Below are positions 1-5,491 of a stretch of 5,900 nt of DNA, piece by piece. Where the stretch lies: contig JACDDJ010000319.1 in the NCBI GenBank assembly GCA_013817065.1, positions 1-5,900 on the forward strand, in the 5' to 3' direction. The stretch is from Acidobacteriota bacterium (GTDB taxonomy: Bacteria > Acidobacteriota > Vicinamibacteria > Vicinamibacterales > 2-12-FULL-66-21). The notes under the pieces are model-generated. The model worked only from the letters and a program-made list of their open reading frames with translations. It was not told where the DNA came from and did not search any database. A program made the translations under genes and the position numbers. Position 1 is the stretch's first letter; each line of letters begins with the position of its first letter.

Positions 1-501
1 ACACTAACGTGTCGCACGCATCTATACGGGGTGCCGAAGGAGGGCACCCATCAGTTGGCGAGAAGATGCTTAAGGCGTACCGGCAACTGCGACATTCGGG
101 TGCGCGGGCTGAAGGCAAACCAGCGCGGCTAGCGTTCAACAGCCGTAATGGTTCAGTAGCGAACCGGCACACTTCAAAGGCGCGTGATTTGGACGTCATT
201 TGCCCGGGACGCTTCTGGCGAGCGTTCGGCATCTGCGGCGGATTCGGACTGCGTCGTTTCACGTTGGCGACAAACCATCCAGAGCGCACTTGACTGCTTG
301 ACGTCCTAGCGTTCCCTAGAACGAGAGGCGATAGAGGATGGCCGGGCAACAAGCGGCAAATCTTAGATCCGTGTTGACCTTGAGAAGGTCACCCCAAGAA
401 GTCACTCCCTCGTGTGCAGGCGCAAGAGCCTGAGTGTATTGGTTCCAGCAGCATGTGGCGGAGAGAGAGTGCGTCGGGTCTCGCAGTTTTTTACGGCGAC
501 C
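1..501. other. Gene-free left flank
   Basis: I see no gene I can support in these 501 bases. The longest open frame (from about 9 to 293, plus strand) has no Shine-Dalgarno sequence, an atypical composition and no recognisable motif. There are small inverted repeats: TGACCTT-GAG-AAGGTCA at 375-391 (7-bp stem) and CAGGC-N6-GCCTG at 418-433. Neither is followed by a T-run, so they are not convincing terminators. The stretch ends at the probable left end of an IS3-family element near 502. It may be decayed intergenic or mobile-element DNA. Confidence 0.5.
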
Positions 502-575
502 TGTCTGCCCTGCCTGCGGATTTTCGGACCAGTTGAAGCTTGAGAGAATGGCGTTCTCCGGACCAAGGAGGAGCC

Positions 576-847
576 ATGAAGAAGACGCGGTTCACGGAAG
601 AGCAGATGGTGTCGATCCTGCGGGAGGCCGATCAGCGGCCGGTGCCGGAGATCGCCAAGAAGCACGGGGTCAGCGCCCAGACGATCTACGGCTGGCGGAA
701 GCACTTCGGTACGCTGGAGCCGGTGGATGTGAAGTGGCTGCGCGGCTGCGGCATCTTGAAACAGAAAACGGCCGGCTGAAGAAGATGGTCGCCGACCGGG
801 AGCTCGAGCTCGACGTCCTCAAGGAGATCACTCGAAAAAAATGGTAG
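576..847 (+). pseudogene. IS3-family transposase OrfA, frameshifted by 8-bp duplication
   Basis: OrfA is the DNA-binding subunit of IS3-family transposase. Translation starts at ATG 576 behind a strong AAGGAGGAG Shine-Dalgarno sequence (565-573). The N-terminal 53 residues (KKTRFTEEQMV ... GTLEPVDVK) are a typical HTH_Tnp_1 domain. After the aag codon at 732-734 the frame is thrown off by 8 extra bases, TGGCTGCG (735-742). These nearly repeat the next 8 bases, CGGCTGCG (743-750), and the frame then runs to a stop at 777-779. Dropping one copy rejoins the reading to RLRHLETENGRLKKM and on through the leucine-zipper segment to TRKKW, stop at 845-847, exactly as expected for the family. The loss is therefore recent-looking and confined to a slippage-type duplication. 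Without correction the product is a 67-residue truncated protein lacking the coiled coil. Confidence 0.85.
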
Positions 848-862
848 GCGCACGCGTGCGCC
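835..862 (+). promoter_or_regulatory. IS3 programmed -1 frameshift signal
   Basis: A run of seven A (835-841) sits at the end of orfA in the phase A AAA AAA, where slipping back one base moves ribosomes from the orfA frame into the orfB frame. Five bases later lies a perfect 16-nt palindrome, GGCGCACGCGTGCGCC (847-862), able to form a 6-bp GC hairpin with a CGCG loop. A slippery heptamer plus a stimulatory stem-loop is the standard arrangement for making the OrfAB fusion transposase in IS3-family elements. The signal is intact although both orfs are broken. Confidence 0.8.
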
Positions 863-1475
863 GGCAGCAGGTTGCGTATGCTCAATCACGCGGTCTGTCG
901 AGCCGCCGCGCGTGCGCTTACTCTCGGTCGCGCGCTCATCTGTCGCCTACGTCTCCACGCTGGCCGCTCGCGATGCGCCGGTCATCACGGCGATGCGCGA
1001 GCTCGCTGGCCAGTATCCACGGTATGGCTACCGGAAGATTCGCATTTTCCTGGGCCGCGGTGGGCACACGATGAGCCCGGAACGGACGTATCGCCTCTGG
1101 CGCCACGCCGGTCTCCAGGTGCCGAAGCGACGGCCACGCCGTCGGGTGGCGACCAGCCGGCCCCGGCCGCTCCCGGCGACCGGACCGAACCAGGTGTGGG
1201 CGTACGACTTCGTGTTCGATACGTGCGCCGACGGCCGCACGTTGAAATGCCTGACGATCGTCGACGAGTTCACGCGCGAATGCTTGGCGATCGACGTGGC
1301 GGGCGGCATCCGTTCCGGCCGCGTGATCGAGGTGCTCTCGCGGTTGGTCAGCGTGCATGGGGCGCCGCGCCATCTGCGCTCCGACAACGGTCCCGAGTTT
1401 GTGGCGACCGCGCTCCTCCGCTGGCTCGCGGCCGCGCAAATTGAGACCGCGTTCATCGATCCGGGGAAGCAGTGG
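841..1475 (+). pseudogene. IS3-family transposase OrfB (rve domain), frameshifted and truncated
   Basis: OrfB carries the DDE integrase catalytic domain. The family-like N-terminus (MVGARVRRQQVAYAQSRGLS ... RRACA) is read from ATG 841. The continuation LLSVARSSVAYVS lies in another frame, so one base has been lost near 917-918. In the downstream frame the HTH_21-like segment (RELAGQYPRYGYRKIRIFL) and the rve core are clear. The first catalytic Asp is in WAYDF (about 1206-1208) and the second in RSDNGPEF (about 1383-1385). The match ends after FIDPGK near 1470. The block that should contain the catalytic Glu (normally about 35 residues after the second Asp) is absent and replaced by unrelated sequence. 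The gene cannot encode an active transposase. Confidence 0.88.
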
Positions 1476-1841
1476 CTGCATTCCGTTCGTGCGACCGGGC
1501 GGAGCGCATCTCGATTCCAGCCGCTGATGGCCAGAACGCTTTCGAAATCACCCGTAAATGAAAACGGCAACGGACGACACCCCCGGAGGAGCGCCGCCCG
1601 TTGCCAGACGCCAAATTCGGATGAATTCGGCGGCCTTAGACCAAAACAGTATATCCCCATGGTGGGGCCGTACGGACAAAATAGGTCCACGCCCCCTCCC
1701 ACCACGTGCCCCACCGGTGTAGACACACGGTGACAGCCCCCCCTAGACGCGTACTGACACCAAAGTAAAACCACACTACTACCAACCATTTGCTAGGAGT
1801 GAACGTATGACGTAGAAGCAGGGCGCGAGTCCCACAGCTTC
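1476..1841. other. Orphan intergenic stretch with hairpins
   Basis: This stretch between the broken IS3 element and the tRNA promoter has no gene I can support. It holds several inverted repeats: GGCAACGG (1566-1573) with CCGTTGCC (1598-1605), CCCCA-TGG-TGGGG near 1645-1657, and AGAAGC (1814-1819) with GCTTCT (1837-1842). The last one abuts the -35 box of the tRNA promoter and, with an inner GGG/CCC pair, resembles a terminator stem without a full T-run. An open frame ending in AFEITRK with stop TGA 1559-1561 overlaps by ATGA a 54-codon frame (1558-1722). This could be the remains of an older operon, but neither piece is recognisable. About 1750-1792 is unusually A/C-rich and unstructured. 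Confidence 0.4.
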
Positions 1842-1870
1842 TTGACGGACGGTCCGACCGTTGCTACTCT
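1842..1870 (+). promoter_or_regulatory. Sigma70-type promoter for the tRNA and probably the operon
   Basis: TTGACG (1842-1847) and TACTCT (1865-1870) are separated by exactly 17 bases, and the -10 box is preceded by TGC (1862-1864), an extended -10 feature. Transcription would begin about 1877, six bases before the first base of the tRNA (1883), a typical distance for a stable-RNA leader. No terminator is seen between the tRNA and the next gene, so the same promoter may drive the three protein genes. The assignment rests on sequence match only. Confidence 0.6.
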
Positions 1871-1882
1871 GATGCGGCATTT

Positions 1883-1972
1883 GGAGGGGCGCCACAGCTC
1901 GGGTGAGTTGGGCGGCCTTAGACACCGCTGGGACCCCGTTCGCGGGGTTGGGTTCGACTCCCCGTCCCTCCG
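1883..1972 (+). tRNA. Allo-tRNA with 9/3 fold, anticodon UAG, serine-type identity
   Basis: This 90-nt RNA folds as a class II tRNA with a non-canonical 9/3 branch. The acceptor stem has nine pairs (GGAGGGGCG 1883-1891 with CGTCCCTCC 1963-1971, one G-U) and the T-stem three (GGG 1950-1952 with CCC 1960-1962) around the loop TTCGACT. The D-arm has a 6-bp stem (CAGCTC 1895-1900, GAGTTG 1905-1910) and a 4-nt GGGT loop, as in selenocysteine tRNA. The anticodon stem (GCGGC 1912-1916, ACCGC 1924-1928) has four pairs plus a C-A mismatch beside the loop CTTAGAC, giving U33, anticodon UAG (1919-1921) and A37. The variable arm is ACCCCG-TTCG-CGGGGT (1933-1948). Discriminator G1972 and the long variable arm are the features SerRS reads; CCA is not encoded. 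Allo-tRNAs with 8/4 or 9/3 folds are known from Acidobacteria and metagenomes as candidate missense or nonsense suppressors. Read as a normal 7/5 tRNA-Leu, it gives a T-stem mismatch and a poor D-arm. Confidence 0.85.
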
Positions 1973-1986
1973 CTCGAAGCCGGAGG
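1967..1986 (+). promoter_or_regulatory. Possible SD-sequestering hairpin overlapping the tRNA 3' end
   Basis: CCTCCG (1967-1972), the last six bases of the tRNA including G73, is perfectly complementary to CGGAGG (1981-1986), the core of the Shine-Dalgarno sequence of the next gene; the loop is 8 nt. The same CCTCC bases must pair with GGAGG at the tRNA 5' end when the acceptor stem forms. The two structures therefore exclude each other. A folded tRNA would free the ribosome binding site, and an unfolded one would let it be hidden. The complementarity is seen; the regulatory role is inferred. Confidence 0.45.
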
Positions 1987-1992
1987 TCCCAC

Positions 1993-2451
1993 TTGCCTGA
2001 TCACGTCCCTGAAGCGGCGCCGCGCCGCCGTTCGTACGTTAGCCGTTGGAAGCACCCTGAACTCGTTCACGGCGGCTACGTCGTCGTTCCAACGGCATTT
2101 CTGCAGCTATACGCTCGTCTCCAGCCCTATCCTCTGACGTCCGGCGAGGCGCTGTTCGTGCTTCACCTGATGGAGTTCAAATGGGACGATGAGGCTCCAT
2201 TTCCTGGCTACAAGACACTGGCGGCGCGCATGGGTATCTCGGACAAAATGGCGCGACGCCACGCCCAGAGCCTTGAAACGAAGAAATACTTGCGCCGCCA
2301 GATGCGGACGGGCCAGACGAACCTCTTCGACTTAACGCCGTTGTTCGACGCGTTGAAGGAAGCAGAGGCCGCAGCCCCGCCACGCAAGCGCGGGAAGCCG
2401 CAGCCGAGTCCTGCGAAGGTGAGCTCCCCCGGCTCCGAGAGCGCACTGTGA
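1993..2451 (+). CDS. Winged-helix DNA-binding protein (HTH_36-like)
   Basis: A 152-residue protein, probably a transcriptional regulator of the operon or a replication-initiator-like DNA-binding protein. I chose TTG 1993 as start because CGGAGGT (1981-1987) sits five bases upstream; the longer open frame runs back through the tRNA and is not credible. Residues about 47-110 look like a winged helix-turn-helix of the HTH_36 type: YPLTSGEALFVLHLMEFKW, then an aromatic/proline stretch (APFPGYKTLAARMGIS) and a recognition helix (DKMARRHAQSLETKKYL), followed by a basic wing. The tail (130-152) is rich in Pro, Lys and Arg and is probably disordered. It starts 20 nt after the tRNA and overlaps the next gene by four bases (GTGA), so the two are translationally coupled. 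Leu39 is encoded by CTA (2107-2109), the codon matching the upstream tRNA anticodon. The fold is likely; the target is unknown. Confidence 0.75.
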   Translation: MPDHVPEAAPRRRSYVSRWKHPELVHGGYVVVPTAFLQLYARLQPYPLTSGEALFVLHLMEFKWDDEAPFPGYKTLAARMGISDKMARRHAQSLETKKYLRRQMRTGQTNLFDLTPLFDALKEAEAAAPPRKRGKPQPSPAKVSSPGSESAL

Positions 2452-3941
2452 GCGCCGTCACCACCGTGACGTCGCAGGCCGCGGGGGTCGTGCACTTCTC
2501 CGAAATTTTCGGGGTCGATTCGGACGCGCTCGACGCCTACGGTGCATTCGACATCTCCCTGATTAACGATCTCCCGCTGTTCGTGGACCCGTTCCTGTTG
2601 TTCACGAGCGACAAGCCGGATTACCAGCGTCTCCACGCGGAGATCATCCGCTACCTGAAGTTCCTCCGGGACCGTTCCGTAGCCGGCGAGGTCGATGACG
2701 GACTGCTGGATGCGTGGTTCACGTTCCGCGAGGTTAGGCAGAACTGGTTCGGCTTTTCTAAGGTCGGTAATGGTGGGAGCGGACTGGGCGAGGAGTTTGG
2801 CCGCGCACTCAACCGAAGTCTGAATTCCATCTTCCGCTCGTTCGGCGACGAGACGGTCACGAATGGGAGCCATCTGGAGAAACTCTGCCTGATCAAGGAC
2901 GGCGTCGGCCGCGACAACATCAGCGACTTCACCACCACCCTCATCAAGGAGTTCTTGCTTGATTACACGCAGACTTTTGCGCGCACATACGTCGCGCCGG
3001 AGCACCGGCGCGTGTTCAACGTCGAAAAGGTACGATTCGATTACGACACGCGCAGCTGGGTGCGCGGGAAATACGAACTGCCAGCGTACCACTGCGACTT
3101 CGTACTGCTGACGCCTAAAGACCTGCTGACCAAGGATGAAATTTGGATCAACCGACCCGAACTTCTGGGGCGCGTTGAGGAGATCGCGGAGGCACTGCCG
3201 AACCAGACGCTGCGCGCGCAGGTGAGCCAATATTTTCACGGTCAGTTGTCGAAGAAGCCGACAGACGAAGAGGTGCGAACAGCCCGCGCTGCCACGTTAG
3301 AGCGATTCCCCGAACTGATCGAACACTACATCCGCAGCAAGGAGGACACGGGCGACCAGGCCGAGTCCGTCAGCACGCAAAAGGTTCGCTGGGCCGAAAC
3401 GGCTTTTATCGACGACATCAAGGCGCTGAGAAAAAAACTCGCTGACTGGACGGCGTTCTACGAAACGGAAGGCAGTACGCTGGAGGAAGCCCGGGAGCGC
3501 GTGCTGTTCTTGAAAGACGTGATTGAGAACAAGGACGGGTACCGAGTTTTCTATCACGACGGCAAACCAATCAATCGTGAAGACCACCTGCACTTGCTGT
3601 ATCGCCTGACGTGGTTTGGTACGTCCCTTGACGTGAACCGGGAAGTTAATAACGGCCGCGGCCCGGCCGATTATAAGGTTTCACGCGGCGCCCGCTCCGG
3701 GACCATCGTCGAATTCAAGCTCGCGAGCAACAGTAAACTGAAGCAGAACCTTGAGAAACAGGCGGAGATCTATCAGCGGGCATCTGACGCGCCGCACGCG
3801 TTGAAGGTGATTCTCTACTTCACGGAGCGCGAGCACGACCGTGTCAGCGCGATCTTGGGTGAATTGAAGATCGCCGACAGCCCAGACGTCCTCCTCATCG
3901 ATGCCCGGCGCGACAACAAGCCTTCGGCATCCAACGCGTAG
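2448..3941 (+). CDS. Large protein with C-terminal PD-(D/E)XK nuclease motif
   Basis: A 497-residue protein starting at GTG 2448 inside the stop of the preceding gene. I do not recognise a named gene. The N-terminal 300 residues open with a conserved-looking stretch (FDISLINDLPLFVDPFLLF, about 34-52) and are otherwise soluble and helical, with no signal peptide or membrane segment. A charged, likely coiled-coil region lies around 315-360. The C-terminal 120 residues carry the restriction-nuclease signature: a helix (HLHLLYRLTWF), then GPAD with Asp408, the strand TIVEFK with Glu422 and Lys424, and a helix with Gln438 in LEKQAEIYQRA. These match the D...ExK...Q core of PD-(D/E)XK enzymes, so metal-dependent cleavage of DNA or RNA is a reasonable inference. 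All key residues are present. The gene contains no CTA codon. Its place between a DNA-binding regulator and a second nuclease-like protein suggests a defence or genetic-conflict role; the substrate cannot be read from sequence. Confidence 0.8.
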   Translation: MSAVTTVTSQAAGVVHFSEIFGVDSDALDAYGAFDISLINDLPLFVDPFLLFTSDKPDYQRLHAEIIRYLKFLRDRSVAGEVDDGLLDAWFTFREVRQNWFGFSKVGNGGSGLGEEFGRALNRSLNSIFRSFGDETVTNGSHLEKLCLIKDGVGRDNISDFTTTLIKEFLLDYTQTFARTYVAPEHRRVFNVEKVRFDYDTRSWVRGKYELPAYHCDFVLLTPKDLLTKDEIWINRPELLGRVEEIAEALPNQTLRAQVSQYFHGQLSKKPTDEEVRTARAATLERFPELIEHYIRSKEDTGDQAESVSTQKVRWAETAFIDDIKALRKKLADWTAFYETEGSTLEEARERVLFLKDVIENKDGYRVFYHDGKPINREDHLHLLYRLTWFGTSLDVNREVNNGRGPADYKVSRGARSGTIVEFKLASNSKLKQNLEKQAEIYQRASDAPHALKVILYFTEREHDRVSAILGELKIADSPDVLLIDARRDNKPSASNA

Positions 3942-3976
3942 GGGCCGCCATGAAGGTCGAGCGGTACCTTCTGTCA

Positions 3977-3980
3977 CTAA
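3977..3980. repeat. Target-site duplication CTAA, left copy
   Basis: CTAA directly precedes the left terminal repeat and matches the copy at 5488-5491. It lies at codons 10-11 of the interrupted gene. Confidence 0.85.
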
Positions 3981-3981
3981 C

Positions 3982-4019
3982 AGCCCGTGGTGAAAGTCTG
4001 ACACGGGCTTCTTAATTAA
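3982..4019 (+). terminator. Hairpin at IS left end, possible terminator
   Basis: AGCCCGTG (3982-3989) pairs perfectly with CACGGGCT (4002-4009), giving an 8-bp stem with a 12-nt loop, followed by TCTTAATTAA. The half containing the stem is part of the terminal repeat. It may stop transcripts of the interrupted operon from entering the transposase gene, a known self-protection trait of insertion sequences. The T-run is short, so termination is only possible. Confidence 0.4.
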
Positions 4020-4030
4020 CAGCCCGTGGT
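4020..4030 (+). repeat. Second copy of the IS left terminal repeat
   Basis: CAGCCCGTGGT recurs 39 bp inside the left end and, like the outer copy, is preceded by TAA (TTAA here, CTAA outside). The outer copy matches the right end one base further and has the matching target duplication, so it is the end that was used here. Confidence 0.8.
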
Positions 4031-4090
4031 CAGAACGTGAGAAATAGATCGATCGCCAGAATCGATCGCGTGTACTACACTGCGCGTTAC

Positions 4091-5491
4091 ATGGCTATGG
4101 GAACCCGAGAGCCCGAACAAGACGCGCTGTGGGTCGTCACGTCCGACCTGCCGAAATCGCCCGGACATCCCTTTTACACCCGGCTGAACGCGTTGCTGGA
4201 CACGCACGGATTCGATCGATTTGTCGAAGACATGTGCGAACGATTCTATGCCCCGGTGATGGGGCGCCCTGGGCTGGCGCCGGGTCGCTATTTCCGGCTG
4301 CTGCTGCTCGGGTACTTCGAAGGGATCGATTCGGAGCGGGGCATCGCGTGGCGCGCGAGCGATTCCTTGGCGATTCGCAGTTTTCTGCGGCTGCCGGTGG
4401 AGGAAGCCCCGCCGGATCACTCGACGATCTCGCGCACGCGGCGTTTGATCGATGTCGACACGCACCGGGAGGTCTTCACGTGGGTGCAGCAGCGGCTCGT
4501 CGAGACCGGCCTGCTCAAAGGCAAGACGGTGGCGATCGACGCGACCACGCTGGAGGCGAACGCGGCGATGCGGAGCATCGTGCGGCGCGACACCGGGGAG
4601 AGCTATGAGGCCTTTTTGACGGGGCTCGCGAAGGCCTCGGGGATCGAGACGCCGACGCGCGAAGACTTGGCGCGCTTGGATCGGAAGCGGAAGAAGAAGA
4701 CCTCGAACAAGGATTGGACGAATCCGTACGATCCGGATGCGAAGGTCACGAAGATGAAAGACGGGCGGACGCATCTGGCCCACAAAGCCGAGCATGCGGT
4801 CGACCTGGACACCGGCGCCATCGTCGCCGTCACGCTGCAAGGGGCCGACACAGGCGACACCACGACGATCGTCGAAACCGCGATTGCGGCGGCCGAGCAA
4901 ATCGAAGACGCGCAGGCCGACGTCGAGGCACCGCAGTCGCTGGAAGAGATCATCGCCGACAAGGGCTATCACAGTAATCAGACGATGGTCGATCTCGACG
5001 ACGTGGGCATCCGCTCCTATGTGTCGGAGCCGGATCGCGGGCGTCGCGACTGGTCGAAGGCGCCCGAGGCCCAGGCGCCCGTGTATGCCAACCGCCGCCG
5101 CATGCGCGGCCGACGGGGACGCCGACTGATGCGCCAACGCGGCGAGCGGATCGAGCGCTCGTTTGCGCATCTCTATGACACCGGTGGGATGCGGCGGACG
5201 CACCTGCGCGGTCACACGAACATTCTCAAGCGCCTCCTGATTCATGCCGGTGGCTTCAATCTCGGACTCGTCATGCGTCACCTCATGGGGATCGGCACGC
5301 CGCGCGGGCTGCAGGGCCGCATGGCCGCCGTTGTGGGCACGCTATTGGCCCTCCTGCGCATCATGTACCGCCGATCACACGCCCTCTCGCGGCTATATCA
5401 CTGGATCGGTGCCACGCACCGCTCGCTCGGGGTATCGACCATGCTCATTGTCAGATCATCACAAACGGCCACATACACCACGGGCTGCTAA
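4091..5491 (+). CDS. IS1182-like DDE transposase
   Basis: A 466-residue transposase from ATG 4091 (MAMGTREPEQ). An in-frame GTG at 4037 would add 18 residues but reads through AT-rich element end sequence; neither start has a strong Shine-Dalgarno sequence. The N-terminal part (about 20-125) is the DUF772-like DNA-binding region with RYFRLLLLGYFEGIDSERGI. The catalytic domain shows Asp150 (TVAIDATTLEANA), Asp290 (IIADKGYHS) and Glu355 (GERIERSFAHLY), the DDE triad. A basic insert (LDRKRKKKTSNKDW, about 196-209) and the KMKDGRTHLAHKAEHAVDLDTG strand lie between. Length is normal for the family and no lesion is seen. The frame runs through the right terminal repeat, and its stop codon TAA is supplied by the duplicated target. 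It cuts and rejoins the ends of its own element; it has no role in the host operon except to break it. Confidence 0.9.
   Translation: MAMGTREPEQDALWVVTSDLPKSPGHPFYTRLNALLDTHGFDRFVEDMCERFYAPVMGRPGLAPGRYFRLLLLGYFEGIDSERGIAWRASDSLAIRSFLRLPVEEAPPDHSTISRTRRLIDVDTHREVFTWVQQRLVETGLLKGKTVAIDATTLEANAAMRSIVRRDTGESYEAFLTGLAKASGIETPTREDLARLDRKRKKKTSNKDWTNPYDPDAKVTKMKDGRTHLAHKAEHAVDLDTGAIVAVTLQGADTGDTTTIVETAIAAAEQIEDAQADVEAPQSLEEIIADKGYHSNQTMVDLDDVGIRSYVSEPDRGRRDWSKAPEAQAPVYANRRRMRGRRGRRLMRQRGERIERSFAHLYDTGGMRRTHLRGHTNILKRLLIHAGGFNLGLVMRHLMGIGTPRGLQGRMAAVVGTLLALLRIMYRRSHALSRLYHWIGATHRSLGVSTMLIVRSSQTATYTTGC
5488..5491. repeat. Target-site duplication CTAA, right copy
   Basis: CTAA directly follows the right terminal repeat. 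Its C completes the last sense codon of the transposase (TGC) and its TAA is the transposase stop codon. The same bases serve as Leu-Thr codons of the host gene. Confidence 0.85.

Larger units (their letters stand above)
502..1475 (+). mobile_element. Truncated IS3-family insertion sequence
   Basis: This is a remnant of an IS3-family element with the usual two overlapping frames: orfA with a helix-turn-helix and leucine zipper, and orfB with an rve/DDE integrase domain. The left end is placed at TGTCTGCCC near 502, because IS3-family ends start with TG and lie 60-90 bp before orfA; the boundary is approximate. Similarity to IS3 OrfB stops abruptly near 1470-1476, just after the conserved FIDPGK segment. 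The third catalytic residue, the C-terminus and the right inverted repeat are all missing. Together with the frameshifts in both orfs, this makes the element immobile unless a related transposase acts on it, and even that is unlikely with only one end left. No target duplication can be identified. Confidence 0.85.
3981..5487 (+). mobile_element. Complete IS1182-like insertion sequence, 1507 bp
   Basis: Ends are CAGCCCGTGGTG (3981-3992) on the left and its exact inverse (5476-5487) on the right, flanked by the 4-bp direct repeat CTAA (3977-3980 and 5488-5491). Excision with one CTAA rejoins the interrupted host gene in frame, which fixes the boundaries firmly. The element carries one long transposase gene. 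The left terminal repeat is present a second time as CAGCCCGTGGT at 4020-4030. Nothing in the element is visibly broken, so the insertion looks recent and possibly still mobile. Family assignment (IS1182, within the broader IS4/IS5-type DDE group) rests on the protein pattern and on the CTAR-type target. Confidence 0.88.

Noticed and set aside
9..293. 94-codon open frame at the left edge
   Set aside because: No ribosome binding site, no recognisable domain, and composition typical of a chance frame in GC-rich DNA.
1028..1789. Minus-strand frame over orfB and beyond
   Set aside because: Mostly antisense to the IS3 rve domain, with no recognisable protein features.
1883..1972. Ordinary tRNA-Leu(UAG) or tmRNA 3' end
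   Set aside because: A 7/5 fold leaves a T-C mismatch in the T-stem and a weak D-arm, while 9/3 pairs everything there. There is no tmRNA tag frame, and 90 nt is too short for tmRNA.
1903..1992. GTG 1903 as start of the DNA-binding protein
   Set aside because: It lies inside the tRNA; TTG 1993 has a strong, well-spaced Shine-Dalgarno sequence.
2208..3239. Long minus-strand frame (343 codons)
   Set aside because: It is antisense to the nuclease gene and the end of the regulator gene, with no family-like motifs; a codon-bias shadow.
4016..5281. Long minus-strand frame (421 codons)
   Set aside because: It is antisense to the transposase, rich in Arg/His/Pro, a typical shadow of a GC-rich gene.
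4020..5487. Inner repeat as the true left end of the IS
   Set aside because: Flanking TTAA does not match the right-hand CTAA, and excision from 4020 would not restore the host gene.
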